Of a DNA stretch of 64,000 bases, positions 48,834 to 61,338 are shown one piece after another. Source of the stretch: Biscogniauxia marginata (Eukaryota > Ascomycota > Sordariomycetes > Xylariales > Xylariaceae); NCBI GenBank assembly GCA_022695795.1, contig MU404096.1, positions 248,001-312,000 on the forward strand, given 5' to 3'. Made by a program: the position numbers and the translations under genes. Within the stretch, counting starts at the first letter, position 1. Each line of letters begins with the position of its first letter. Under the pieces are notes generated by a model. It was not told where the DNA came from, ran no database searches, and worked only from the letters and a program-made list of their open reading frames with translations.

Positions 48834-50596
48834 ACATGAAAGTTCTATGCAAGGCAGATGGGAAATATAGCCTCAAATGACAAAGTCTCTTGTATATTCG
48901 CGGAGGAAATGGACAGATCATTGGTTCGGGTTATGTAAAAGTAGTTATGAGGCCACGCCAATAAAACCACAATAGCAGGAACTCTCTTGGAAAATGTATC
49001 AAGATCGTCAGTCTTCCATCCTGTCACAAACTACTACACATAAAAGCCATATTCAAGCTATGCGCGCTGTACATCTGAGTCAAACCGATACAAGGGTTTT
49101 GTCATATCTCTAGGTTTATGGCACTCCAGGTAGCCTCACATTGGCGCTATCCTAGAAGGAACAAATACCGTATGAGGAGAAAATCTCATACAAAAAGAAA
49201 ATAGCCACGAGACATGGGAGGAATAATGATGGAAATGGGAAACTTATGCATCATGGCAACGTTTTCTTATTCACTCTGTATATGTTTCAGGGACTGGGGA
49301 TTGACATATAAACGCCGTAAAATTATATGTGCTTGTTTGAATGCCCGAGACATCCATTGGACAAAATTTGGGTCGTACGGGCATAGCTGTTTATGTTGTG
49401 CGACAACCCTTCAATAATTACCAAAGCAAACAAGCCAATGTTTCCCCTTTTAGGAGCTATGAGAATACGTAGGTACGTATATTAAAAATATTAATCATAT
49501 CGGAACGGCGCGGACCGGGAGTTAGGAGGCCACTACAAATGTATGTAGATAAAAAGTCCCCGGTGCTTCAGTACACTACTAGTTAACCATTATATATGCT
49601 CTCGGCTCTTCCCCCCTTGGCACTTGGCCGGTAGCGGAGGCACGTCATGTCTTATTACAATTTCTAGAGGACAGTTCCAGGCTCTTCAAAGCGGCGTTAC
49701 ATGGCACCCCTATAGGTCCTTTTCGTAACACTTTTTCGACCCTTGTGCATTAAGGACGCATATCGTAACCTAAAGTTGTTCTCTCAACCATGATACATGT
49801 AACACTAATATTGATATCTCACCGCGAATACCTACCGCACATATATTTTACATGTACCTAGGTACCTGGGTAATTATAAGTTATAGTGTATTATTATTTT
49901 ATTTTCAGCCTCGATCCTTCATTACTCACCTCATTATAACCAGGCTCTAATAAAAAACTAAGAGTTAATAAGTTTCAGACATTATGTTTATAGCTTCAGT
50001 TAAACAGTCATCCGCCTGCATGATTTAAAGGGGCATTACTAAGTACTTTGCTACCTCCCCACCTCAAGACTACAGTAGTTACGTAAAAGACTAGATAACT
50101 TAGACGATGAATAGTCGTATATCGGGCGTCCATAGCCCTCCGTGTTTGTCTTGTATTCTTATCACCGTGATAACCGGTTAATGTACATTAAGCATTACTG
50201 ATCTATTGGAGATGATATACCAACGCCGATGGATTACCGCAATCGGCTAGCTATGCAGGAGAATTCTTCCTAGCAAGATAACTGGGACCTAATGAGCCTT
50301 GTTAGAAACAGTTCGTAGATGTTAGTCGCGCAGTGTCGTCGTTCAAGCGGGGTTCAGGCTAATGATATAATGCCACCCGAGACTTGTGGCGCTTAATAAG
50401 GCCGCTTTGATTCGATCATCTCCACTTTGGTATACACTACTTTTTAGAAGCCAACGATTCCAGAGCTTCCGAGGTCGTTTCCCCTCATCAACGAAATATA
50501 TATACCGGCATACTCAACCACCCACCACACTTTCACAACAGCCCCCTTACCAATCCCGAACATCAAACACCAAACACCCGAAAAGTACACGACACG
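48834..50596. other. Intergenic region
   Basis: 1.76 kb without a supported gene. A perfect TACCTAGGTA palindrome lies at 49855-49864 beside a second TACCTGGG-like string. A 67-codon frame at 49214-49417 has no domain features. A TATATATA string at about 50498-50505 lies roughly 95 bp before the next ATG and may be the TATA element of the EthD gene. Confidence 0.55.
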
Positions 50597-50914
50597 ATGG
50601 CACCAACAACAACAGTATCAGTGGCCTACCCGGCGGGTACCAAGTTCAACATGGACTACTATCTGAAATCGCATATGCCCTTGGTGCAGTCTAAATGGAC
50701 GCCGTACGGCCTCAAAGTCTGGAGGGTCGCCCAGTACGACAACGCGGAATCGCCCTACGTCGTCCAGGCCTGGCTCGAGTTCGAGAACGCGGAAGGCTGG
50801 GCCAAGGCATCCGGCGGTGCCGAGGCAAAGGATATCTTCGGTGATATTGTAAACTTCTCCGACAAAGAACCTATAGTTCTGGTTGGAGTTATCACCGGTG
50901 CTGTAACTGTGTAG
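50597..50914 (+). CDS. EthD-domain small protein (dimeric alpha/beta barrel)
   Basis: A single-exon frame of 105 codons with a typical EthD-family pattern: TVSVAYPAGTKFNMDYYLKS, HMPLVQSKW, PYGLKVWRV, and near the end GDIVNFSDKEPIVLVGVI. EthD proteins fold as ferredoxin-like dimeric alpha/beta barrels. The name comes from ethyl tert-butyl ether degradation, but most fungal members have no tested substrate and some act in polyketide or quinone chemistry. The start is the ATG in ACGATGG context after a CA-rich leader. Its neighbours are the protoglobin gene about 1.8 kb upstream and the RIP-degraded block about 1.2 kb downstream. Confidence 0.82.
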   Translation: MAPTTTVSVAYPAGTKFNMDYYLKSHMPLVQSKWTPYGLKVWRVAQYDNAESPYVVQAWLEFENAEGWAKASGGAEAKDIFGDIVNFSDKEPIVLVGVITGAVTV

Positions 50915-52140
50915 ATGAGTAGTGGGTAGAATATGAGCCGCTTTCAAATCAACGCCTATGACTGACTTCGGGTAGCATAGAATCGGATGGGAGTGTAGTT
51001 GCGTGCATTCCTTTGGTGGACACTATCAAACAGCTGCTTATGTAGTGCCATGCTGTCAAGCAACAAAAAATTGAAGTCTTTGAGTACTGAAAAGAGATTA
51101 AGTGGTCAAATGCCGGGGAATTCTAGTCCACTAGTCATACTGTTCGTAGTATCCTTTCTTAGTATGACAATAAAGTACCATGGTACAATAAAATGTCACA
51201 AGCTGCCGACCTTGGTATTTTAGCCTTTACTAGGGATATCACGACAAGCGAAGGTCGTATAGTTTCTGGTCTCGGTCTAGTGATGGAATTAATACCAGAT
51301 CTGTATGGCTAGCTCGAGCATACTAGCCGATAATAAGGCTAGTTGCTAAGCTATCATATAATTACGAAGGTTTTTAGGTGCCAAAATGACAAGCAACAAT
51401 ATATGTGTTCCACAAATAAGATCTCGTCAAAGATGGACCGAAGAACAACCACTAAAACGATTTATGAGAGCTAGTCCAAGATAAAAGCAAAACGAGCCGA
51501 CTCCCAACTACCAAACTATAAGAAGAGAAGCGGTAAATAATGCCGTCTATGATATTAAGTCTGCCGAGCCTTGGCTTAAAGCTGTATCAATTATTTTATC
51601 TAATGTGATGCTATTATAAACGGTATCAAGAAAAACAAGTACGGAAACTTCTATTACTCCTTAACTTCCTACCAACCACGGTCATTGAACCATATCAAAC
51701 TCGAACATGAGATTAAACTCTCACAAGTCTCGTAAAACGAATCCCACTTACTAGTAACAAATAACGATCAACATGGTAGAGAATCTGTGATTATATGTAG
51801 ATAAGACCTAGGCAACCCATGTCTAGTGAGGCAATGGCACCCTAAGGGGATGGCAAAACGGTATACGCCTATAGATAGAGGACATAATTTCTCAATTCTC
51901 GGTACATCGAGCCCTAGCTGTTTTATCTTCAAAGTCGAAATTGTTAACGGTGATGATACTACCTAATTACTTTAAGACCTCACACCGGGTACTTATACGT
52001 TTAATCAAAATATGTCATAAAGATACGCATAGTATATGCAGGAGGGTTATTTAAAGGGTTGGTTATATGTAAGGCAGGCATGTAATTGGAACCTAACGAT
52101 ATATTAGGCTGGAAAGGGAAGGGTATCTAGACTTAGGGAC
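50915..52140. other. Intergenic transition to RIP-degraded DNA
   Basis: Base composition is still mixed here, with ordinary fungal-looking sequence to about 52140, after which it abruptly becomes very AT-rich. No gene is supported. The stretch 51370-51720 has an A-rich, low-stop feel in places but no continuous frame and may be an old decayed repeat. Confidence 0.5.
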
Positions 52141-55100
52141 CGGAGGTACCTTTATTATACGTTATATTATCTTATATATATATATAAATTAAATTAAACA
52201 AATAAGAAAAAAACTTAAATTAATAAAGCTCGACTTAATAAAATATATTATTAGTATTTTAATATTATATTTAACCTCGTAATATTATATTTTATTAATT
52301 TTACCGCGAATTAAATATTATTATTTTTTATATTTAACTTAGTAAAAACCTAAATATACCTATAAAATATTACTTTAATAATTTATAATTATTATTATAA
52401 GTTATATATTTTTAAGAAATCTCTAAAAAAAATACTTTTTATAAACCTTTTTTATAACCGTTTTACTTTTTATTTTATTTTAAAAATATTACTCGAGATG
52501 TCGGCAACTTAAAACTTTAAATTAATAAATAACTTCGTCATTTTATTTACCTCGTTTTCGTTTAATGTAATTATATAAAACTTTTATATTTTAAATATAA
52601 ATAATATTATTATTAATAACTCCGCTTTATAGCTTTAAAATTTTATCATTTAAATAAATTAAGCCTTAAATAACGTAATTAACTTTATAATAAAGAAAAA
52701 TAAAATTAATAATAACGCTTTAAATTAATTTTATATTAATTACGATATTTTTAATAATATAATATATTAAATATTTAATAATAACGAAAAGTTATTTAAC
52801 GACTTTAAAAAATTTAAAAGTAATATAATTAAAATAAATAATTATTTCGTTATCGCCGATTATTAATAAATAGTTATTTATATAAAAAATAATACTTAAT
52901 AATAAAAATCTTTAAAATATATAATGATTATTATTTAAAATTAAAAAGAATTTTAATAAAGGGTTTATAATATAATAAAAGCATTTTACAATATTTAATA
53001 AAACTTAAACGTTAAAACTAGGAAATAAAAAACTAAATTTAAATTCAAGATTTTAATATTTAAAAATTATTTACGAAAATAATAAATCGCGATATTTATT
53101 TTAACGATTTAAAATAAAACTTAATTTAATAAATTCGAGAAATTATTTAAAATATTCTCGTTAAAACTTAAAAATTTTAAACGACTAATAAAATAATTTA
53201 CGACTTAAAATATAAAAAACGAATTAAGTTTTTAAATAAGTAAATAACTCTTTTTATTTTTTTAATATAAAATTTATTTTAAGTTTTTTATTAAAAAAAC
53301 TTTTATTTATAACTTATTAATTACTTTTAAAATCGTTATAATTTTAATATTTTTCGTTAATACTTTTATTTCTCGATTAAAATAAGTTATTACGATTTCT
53401 TTTTACTTTTTTAAAATCTTATTATATATAAAACTAATAAAAGCGTACGAAAAAAACCGCGTTTAAATAAGCGGCTTTTTCTTAACAAATAAAACGCTTA
53501 AAAGAATTTAACCCCGAAAATAATAAAAATAATAACAAAAATTACGATAAAAGGCCCTTTAAAGAATTATTAAAAAGGTTAAAACGATTAAAAAAAGGCT
53601 TTTTACTATTAAAACGACTTATAAAAGCTAACTTAATAAAATATATTTAAAGTTTTTATTTAAATCTTAAAAAAAGAAACGTTTAACTTTAAATAAATAA
53701 ACCTTTAATATATAACGACAAAAATATAAAAAGGTTTTATATTTAATAAATATTTATTAAAGCTTATTTAAATATATATTACAAATTTTTCGAAAACGAT
53801 AAAGTTAAAATAATTTAAATAAAGTCGTTTTTTATAAAAAAAGCTTACATATTAATTAATATATATATATTTAATAATTAAAATAATTATTTTATTTTTA
53901 TTTAAAAACGATTTTATAATATTATTAAACTTTTTAAACGGTTTAAAGAATTAAAAACCTTTAAATATTAAAATAATAAACCTTAATATTTAAACGCGAC
54001 TTATTAACTTTTAATTGTAAAATATTATTTTTAATACTTTTTTAATAAAAATTTTATTTTATTTTATTTTCGTTAAAACAGTATTTTTAATATTAACAAA
54101 AATTTTATTATTATTATTAAAAAAACTAAATAAGTTTATAAAATTATAAATATTAACTTTATTAAATTAAAAAAAAAGAGTTTAAAAATTTAAATAAATA
54201 AAGAAATTTCGATCGCTTTTTTTAAGCTTTTAAAAAGGTTTAAACCCCTTAGGAAAAAAAACTACTAATAAAGAAAATATTTAAATTATAATAAAAAACG
54301 TTAAAAGTGTTAATTAAAAACATAAATAAGTAAAAATATATATTCGATATAATAAAAACTCGTATATAACAAAGAAATATTACGTTAAACGAGATATTAA
54401 TAATAACAAATTATTATTAACTTTAAAAAAAGTATTAACAATTATCGAAATTAAAAAAGTAAAAAGCCTCGAAGTTAAGAAAAAAACTTAAAATTTAAAA
54501 AGGTTAAAAAGGTTAAAATTATTTTTAACTTATTTTAAAAAGAACTTAATATATATAAATTAAATATTAAAATGAAAAAAGGTTTTTATTAAGCCTTTTC
54601 ACTTTACTTATAAAGACTTTATAATTAATCGATAAATATAAACCTTTAATTATTTCTATATAACGTCGAAATCGAAATCTTTATTTCGCGTTTAAATGAA
54701 AACGTATATATTAAACCTTTAATAATTTAAATAAAACCGTATTATTTTACGCGTTAATTATATTTGCGGTTAAACGCTTTATATATAATTTCGCCTTTTT
54801 AACGTATAAACGACTTTATATAAAAAGTAAACTTATAATAATTAAAATTTTAATAAATATTAACGTTTTAATATTTTTAATAAACCAAAGTTTTTTTTAA
54901 AATATATCGAGTTTTTATTTATAAGCGCCTTATTAAAAAAACGATTTAAGCGTATAACGAGGAAATAATTCTTAATACGAGTATTTATTTTATACTCGAT
55001 ATTATATTAAAAAAAAGCGATTATTATAATAAAATTTCGTTTAAAGTTACTTCTTTAAATTATAAATATAATATTATTTTCTCGTTTTAATAAATAATTA

Positions 55101-55379
55101 AATATTAACTTTTAAATTTATATAATAATTACGATAAAAAATCAAAATTTAACTTAAATTTATCACGAGCTAACCACGTTAAAAGGGTTTTAACAAGGGT
55201 GCGGAGACACAAACCAAGAATATATATAACATTTAAGACTACTTTGAGAATGTGATATAACATCACGTAATAAGAATCTAAGCTAATCTTGAGATTAAAA
55301 CAAATTAAGGGAACGAATTTAAGCTACTCTCTAGATTCGTTTAGATTTAATAGGTATCTAACATACCAAAGTAAAGAAG
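52141..55379. repeat. RIP-degraded AT-rich repeat DNA, unidentified
   Basis: Extremely AT-rich sequence dominated by TpA and TAA/TTA strings with residual CG sites, and no open frame of note in any frame. This is the signature of repeat-induced point mutation on a duplicated sequence. No retroelement or transposase motif could be recognised, on either strand. A less AT-rich strip near 55150-55210 may be a boundary or a different sequence. Confidence 0.75.
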
Positions 55380-55638
55380 TATAAAAAAAGGAATAAATAT
55401 AAGTAAATTGGAATTTCCTTTATATCTAGTTATTTATTTTAGTTCTTTAATTATTAATTTAAAACTATAATTACTTTTTAATATTATAATAAAAGTACTT
55501 TTAAATCTCTTTAACGAATAAAGCATTATAAATCTCTTAAATTAACCTCGATTTATTATTACCTTTAAATTAAGAAAACCTAGTACGTACTTATTTATAA
55601 AGTTAGTTAACTAAGAATACATAAGGAGGTTCGTTATA
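55380..55638 (+). repeat. LTR-like arm, + orientation (older repeat)
   Basis: This stretch matches, in reverse complement, 55963-56110 plus 63605-63740, and its last about 200 bp are a diverged copy of the 3' part of the chromovirus LTR (shared CTTTAACGAAT, CCTAGTACGTACTTA, GGAGGTTCGT). It ends GTTCGTTATA, equivalent to the LTR 3' terminus after a C-to-T change. The left boundary is approximate. Confidence 0.65.
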
Positions 55639-55962
55639 AAATTATTATTAATTATATTATATTAAAAAGTAAATTAATAATATTATTTTTTTACGATAAA
55701 AACGTGATTTATAATAAAAATACTTTAATTATTAAATTAATAAAATATTTTTTTTAAAAAAGTAATAATATTTAAAATTTTATAAAAATATAATAAAAAA
55801 GCGGCTTAATAATTATTACTTTATCGACTTTATAATTATATAATTAATATTATAAAAAAAACTTTTTTATAAAGATTTATATATTTATTTAATAATAAAA
55901 AATTAAAATTACTCCGGGAATAACTAAAAAAAAATGTTATTAATTAAAAAGATTTGTCGTTT
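55639..55962. other. 324-bp spacer between two tail-to-tail LTR-like arms
   Basis: RIP-degraded AT-rich sequence lying exactly between the 3' ends of two oppositely oriented LTR-like arms. No motif is recognisable. Confidence 0.55.
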
Positions 55963-56110
55963 TGTAACGAACCTCTTTATATATTCCTAATCAACTAACT
56001 TCACAGGTAAGTACGTACTAGGTTTCTTAATTTAAAGGTAATAATAAATTAAGATTAATTCAAATGATTTATAATGTTTTTATTTGTTAAAAAGATTTTA
56101 AGGTACTTTC
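55963..56110 (-). repeat. Older inverted LTR, first part (interrupted by the chromovirus)
   Basis: On the minus strand this reads as the last about 148 bp of an LTR ending GTTCGTTACA. It stops at the CTTTC target site (56106-56110) and resumes at 63605 after the inserted element, running to 63836, where the minus strand begins TGTTACGAAC. The matching LTR-type termini at 63836 and 55963 support one solo LTR split by a later insertion. Confidence 0.8.
56106..56110. repeat. Target-site duplication CTTTC, left copy
   Basis: The five bases CTTTC immediately precede the 5' LTR and are repeated immediately after the 3' LTR at 63605-63609, as expected for Ty3/gypsy integration. Confidence 0.85.
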
Positions 56111-56532
56111 TGTTACGATCTAACTGGATCTACTTACCCTTTGCCTTTGCGCGTCCGGATTTAGGTTCTCCCTTCTCCCCTATCATCACGTGATAATAGA
56201 ACGGCGCTCCGTTATGCTCTAGGAGCAAGACGAAGCACGCTCCCTTGTGCTCTAGAAGCAAGATAGAGCTCAAATTAAATAATAAATTTAAATAACTATA
56301 AATATAATAGGGTTTCTTTATATAATTAATCTCAGGTTCTCTAGTTATTAATCTAAGACTATAGTCACTTTTTAATACTATAATAAGAATACCTTAAAAC
56401 CTTTTTAACGAATATAATATTATGAATTAATTAAACTAATCTTAACCCATTATTACTTTTAAATCAAGAAAACCTAGTACGTACTTACCTATAAAGTCAA
56501 TTAACTAGGAAGTTATAAGGAGGTTCGTCATA
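56111..56532 (+). repeat. 5' LTR of the chromovirus
   Basis: Begins TGTTACGATC and ends GTTCGTCATA, 422 bp. It is the same length as the 3' LTR and differs from it essentially by transitions. It contains ATCACGTGAT (56185-56194), an E-box-like palindrome, and an imperfect repeated GCTCC...GAGCAAG segment around 56207-56270. Confidence 0.92.
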
Positions 56533-59060
56533 TTTTAATAGCTCTTTAATTAATGCTTAACATTGATTTAAGAGAAGGGACTTTTAATTAAATAGTCTTA
56601 AAACAAGTATACCCCTTAAGACTAAAAAGCAACAAAAAAAGAAACAAGTAAAAGAATAATAATTAATAAGCTTTTAAACGAAAGTTTCAAGTCTTTTTAC
56701 GATATAACTAAAAAGTTTAAAAGAACTAACACAAAAGTTCATTATAGTTATAACTAAAAAAGAGTTATAAAAGGACATCTCGAAAGCTTAACAAGAAAAA
56801 TCATTTAAGAAAGAAAAAAAGGAGAAAAAAGAAATACCTAAAAAAGAAAACAAATAAGCAAAATAACCCCTACCTCTTAAAGACAAGTAACCACTTTTAA
56901 ACGATAACGACCTTAATAACTTAAATAACGAAAACAATATAACAACTCCTAACGTAAAGGGTTTTAAACTAATTACACTTAGCAAATATAATAAATTAAG
57001 CAATTTAAAAAGATTTCTAATTTAAACTAGAACCTACTTACGGTTCTATTATAAAACGATTACTATTAAAGAACAAAAGGTTTTTACAGTATCCCAACTC
57101 CTCGCCGGAACCGCCTTAACCTAGTTTTAACCAGTGTTAAAAGATCATTTAAAAAATGGATTAAACGCCTAAAAAGACACGAAAAAAGTCTTCAAGAATT
57201 ATAAAGAATTTAAAAAATAACTTAGGTCTATATTCGGCAATTTAATCCTTAAGTAATAAGCCAAAGCTCGACTTTATAAACTACGACAAGATAAAAAGGC
57301 TTTAAATTACGTTATTAAGTTTAAAAAACTCGCAAATTAGTCATAACTACCTATTAAAAGCTTATACTACTTATTTTATTAAGAATTAAAAAACTATATA
57401 AAGAATAAGCTATATAAAATAAACCTATATAAAGAAAGAAACCTAGGAAAGTTTAATAATTACGTTATAATAGTAATTGCTATTAATAACGAGAACTTCG
57501 AACGGTACCTTGAAAAGAAAAAAACGATATAACGAAGGAATGGCGATTAATTAAAAAGAGGAAATCACAAAAGCGGTACCGGAACTAAAAAAGGCACTAA
57601 AACCAAGTCAAACCCCATTAAAATTAACGTTATTTAAAAGAAATAAAAGAAACGAGATAAATTAACTATTAAGTGTTTTAACTGCAAAAAGAAAGGATAT
57701 TATAAGAACGAGTGCTAAAGTCCTAAGAAACAAAAACCAAGAACAAGAGGAATTCCTTAACCCAAAAAAAGAGCCGCCGAAGCAAAGGTTTAATTCGAAA
57801 ATAACGAAGAAATAAACTAAGTATTTATTATTAGCACTATTAAGGCAGAGAAAATTAAGGAGGCCCTTATAAAAGAAGTTTGTAAATATTATTAAGTTAA
57901 TTACAAAGACTATCCAAAAGATAACTACTCATATCTAGGATATCTCACATTAAAACAAGCTAAACAAGGATATAACAAAGGCGAACTATTATATAAATAT
58001 GATAACTATAAGCTAAAATACGACTTAGGGATTAAGTTAAACCATAATAATTTATATTAAAGTTATTATAATAACGATAAATGCAAAACCTACTAAGGAA
58101 AAAGCCAATATAATAGCCTAAATTAGAAGTTTTATACAAATAATAGTTATAAAGTCTATTAAAGCTTAAAGGAACATGCATCGTTATATTAAAGCTTTTA
58201 TATTAACGACACTTATTAAATATATAAAAGTTCTAAGAATAAAGCCGGTTATTATCCTTAAGAACTAGAGAGTAATAACACGAAAAAAAATAAATGCATT
58301 TATAATAACATTCCACGATGGCCACATTACTTTAAAGCATATTATCTTTACCTAAGTTCTAAAAAAAGTAACAAAATAATTATTAAAGATTATATATATT
58401 ATATCTCAATACCATACGACGTACACGACTTGCTTAAAACAGGTTTCGAAGAAAACGAGATTAAGGAAGAATTATAAGAATTATAGAAAGAACTATATTT
58501 TTTATAATGGCTTGAAAAACGAATTAAATACGACACTAATTTATTCGGCTTTATAGGAAAATACTTAACAAAGCGACAAGTAAAAACACGTGCGACTAAA
58601 CAGGGCTATAAACGAATCATTAAAATATACCTTAAAAAAAGAGGAAAGCTTCCTAAAATTAATATAAACTTAAAGAGAGATATCGAGATACCCTTAATAA
58701 ATAAACTTAAGAATTATTTATTTTATTTAAGGATAATCTAGAACTTTAAAAAATTCCGAGTTAATAGAATAGATTTAAGTTATAAAAGGGCTCTCGAAAA
58801 AGAATTAAAGTTTTAATGTGCAAGGTTTTATATAAAGAATAAACCTTTCACCTTTTACTACGTAAAAGGTAATTAAAGAGATTATTTAAGTAATGATTAC
58901 TAGAAACACGTTCTTATGAAAGCTTAAGAATAAAAGGACATCCGGGTTATAATAATTAAAAGAAAACCAAAAGAGAAGGGACGTAAAAAACTAAAAAACG
59001 GCAAAGGCTCTCGCCAAAAAGGCAGCGAGAAGCCATAAATAACAAGTCTTTATATAAAGT
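56533..59060 (+). pseudogene. Degraded gag of the chromovirus
   Basis: One frame (codon starts congruent to 2 modulo 3) can be followed to about 59050 with only point-type stops. A capsid-like portion lies before 57600, the zinc knuckle at 57674-57715, and then an unusually long unassigned stretch (57840-59050) before the protease/RT frame begins. That stretch has many Tyr codons (TAT/TAC) where Cys codons (TGT/TGC) could have stood before RIP, and ends in a Lys/Arg/Gly-rich segment. No intact protein can be made. No primer-binding site could be recognised just inside the LTR. Confidence 0.7.
57674..57715 (+). other. Damaged CCHC zinc knuckle of gag
   Basis: The stretch reads Cys-x2-Cys-x4-Tyr-x4-Cys. 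The expected His codon at 57698-57700 is TAT, one C-to-T change from CAT, and a TAA follows directly after the last Cys. This marks the nucleocapsid part of gag and shows RIP-type damage at a zinc ligand. Confidence 0.85.
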
Positions 59061-61215
59061 CTAATCGGGACTTAATAACACTATTATAACTAAAGTTAAG
59101 TATAATAAAAGGGAGTATAAAGCTTTAATAAATTTAAAAGCAAATAAAAGTTATATTTTAATAAAGGTAGCTTAAAAAGATAAAATATTATAGGTATATA
59201 AATAAAATCTATATAAGTTATAAAACTTTAAAGGAAACATGTTTAGTTATAAGAATAATAAGGTATTAAGAGAAATAATTCCTCTTTTAGTAACTATTTA
59301 AAGGCATTTTAAATAAGTCATTCTTAACATTATATATATATTAAATCACGATATAATCTTAGGAATAAATTAGCTTAAAAAAAGCAATTTATAAATAAAT
59401 TTCGAGATAAACACGCTTTATTAAAATTAAAAACAAGAGGAGTCAACCATTATAGGTTACGAGATGAGTACCGCAAATAACTCTAAAGAAACGAATGTAA
59501 AAACGAAACATATCACCTATATAATTTAAATAACTAAGCCTAAAGATCTAACAAAAAGAGTACCGCGTAAGTACCTCTATTTCTACAAATTATTTAAAAA
59601 TAAAACAAAAAAAGAATTATTAAAACATAACTAATAAAATCACTAGATCTACTTCAAAGAAGGAAAACAATTAAAATTATTTTTAATATATCTTATAAAT
59701 CAAGAAAAACAAAGAGCACTATAAAAGGGAATCCAGGAGGATCTCGATAAAGGATATATTCGAGAATCCGAATCCTCGTTAAGATACCTGGTAATCATGG
59801 TACCTAAAATCGACAAAAACGGGAAGTAACGTGTCGATAAAAAAGGAAACCTAATATAATAATAAGTAATTAACTATTAACACCTTAATAAAATAACCAA
59901 GAAAAACGGGTATTTATTACCACTAATAAAACTTATAAAAGAATAAATTAACAAAGCTTAAATCTTTATAATATTAAACCTTTGCAATAAATATTATATA
60001 ATTAAAATGGCTAAAAAACACGAATAATATATAGCTTTTTAAACAATATATAAACATTATAAATATAAAGTTATACTATTTAAACTTATTAACGTACCCG
60101 CTACATTTTAATATATAATTATAACAGTTCTTCGTAAGTTTCTAGATAAATTTATATTTATTTATTTAAACGATATCCTAATTTACTTAGAAAACGAGAA
60201 AAAGCATAAAGAACATGTAAAGCAAGTGTTAAAAGCCTTAGAAAAGGCGAACCTACTCGTCTATTCGACTAAAAATGAATAACATGTCAAAAAACTAAAC
60301 TATTTAAGGTTTATAATAAGTCTAGGAGAAATCCGTATTTAAAAGGGAAAAATAGTAACAATCAAAAATTAGTTAAAACCTAAGAATATTATAAACATAC
60401 GCGCATTTCTTGGCTTTGTTAATTATATTAAATAACTTATTAAAGATTTCGGGCGTATTATTAAACTATTAACGGAATTAACTACCTTAACAAAAACAAA
60501 AGAGGCTTTTTATTTCATTAAAAAAGCTAAATAAGCTTTTCGATAGTTAAAGGAAATTGTAACTAGTGAGGTTATATATAAACTTCTAAACAAAAATAAA
60601 AAGAAACGACTAAGAATAAACGCTTTAAATTTTGTTATTAAAGTAGTCTTGAAGCAATTAAAAGATAATAGGAAATGGTACCTAGTCACGTACCTATTTA
60701 AAGCACTATATAGTGCTAAACTAAATTATTAGATTTATAATAAGGAATTATTAGTAATTATTAAAGCACTAAAGGAATAAGAACCATAACTTAGCAAAAC
60801 CAAGGAACCTATTAATATTTATTTAAATTATAAGAACTTTACACGATTTATAATAATATAAACACTTAACTAGAGACACGAGCGTTAAATGATTTTCCTG
60901 TTTAAGTTTAATTTTAAAATCCAGCATATTAAGGAAAAGGAAAATATTTAAATAGATCTTCTTAGTAAAAAGGGAGATTATGAATCAAAAATCAATAAAA
61001 GAGATATCTAGATATTTAAACAACAAAATAATAAATTAGTTATATTAATTTACATATAAATTAACATAAAAAACTAAAAATAACGGTTTAAGGAAAATTA
61101 CAATTAAAAGAAAAAATAATTATAGTCTTAATAAGGATTTAGCGACGAACTTTTCTCGTATAAAGAAAAGGTATACGTACTAGAACGAATATAGAACGAA
61201 TTCGTTAAAGAATTT

Positions 61216-61338
61216 CACGAATATCTTTTACATGGCTACCAAGGGATTTTCAAAATAATGAAACGACTTCAAGAGGAATTCGACTTTCCAGGAATACGAT
61301 AAATAGTTAAAAGAATTATAAAGGATTATAATATTTAT
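61216..61338 (+). other. Integrase zinc-binding HHCC remnant
   Basis: The two His codons (61216-61218 and 61231-61233) are intact with a four-residue spacing. Both Cys positions (61327-61329 and 61336-61338) read TAT (Tyr), each one G-to-A change from TGT. The catalytic core, with a readable ...KAWHIIT-stop-DFVIKL segment, follows near 61400. Confidence 0.8.

Noticed and set aside
40186..50914. Biosynthetic gene cluster in the accessory region
   Set aside because: No backbone enzyme, P450, transporter or regulator is present; gene orientations and spacing do not suggest co-regulation.
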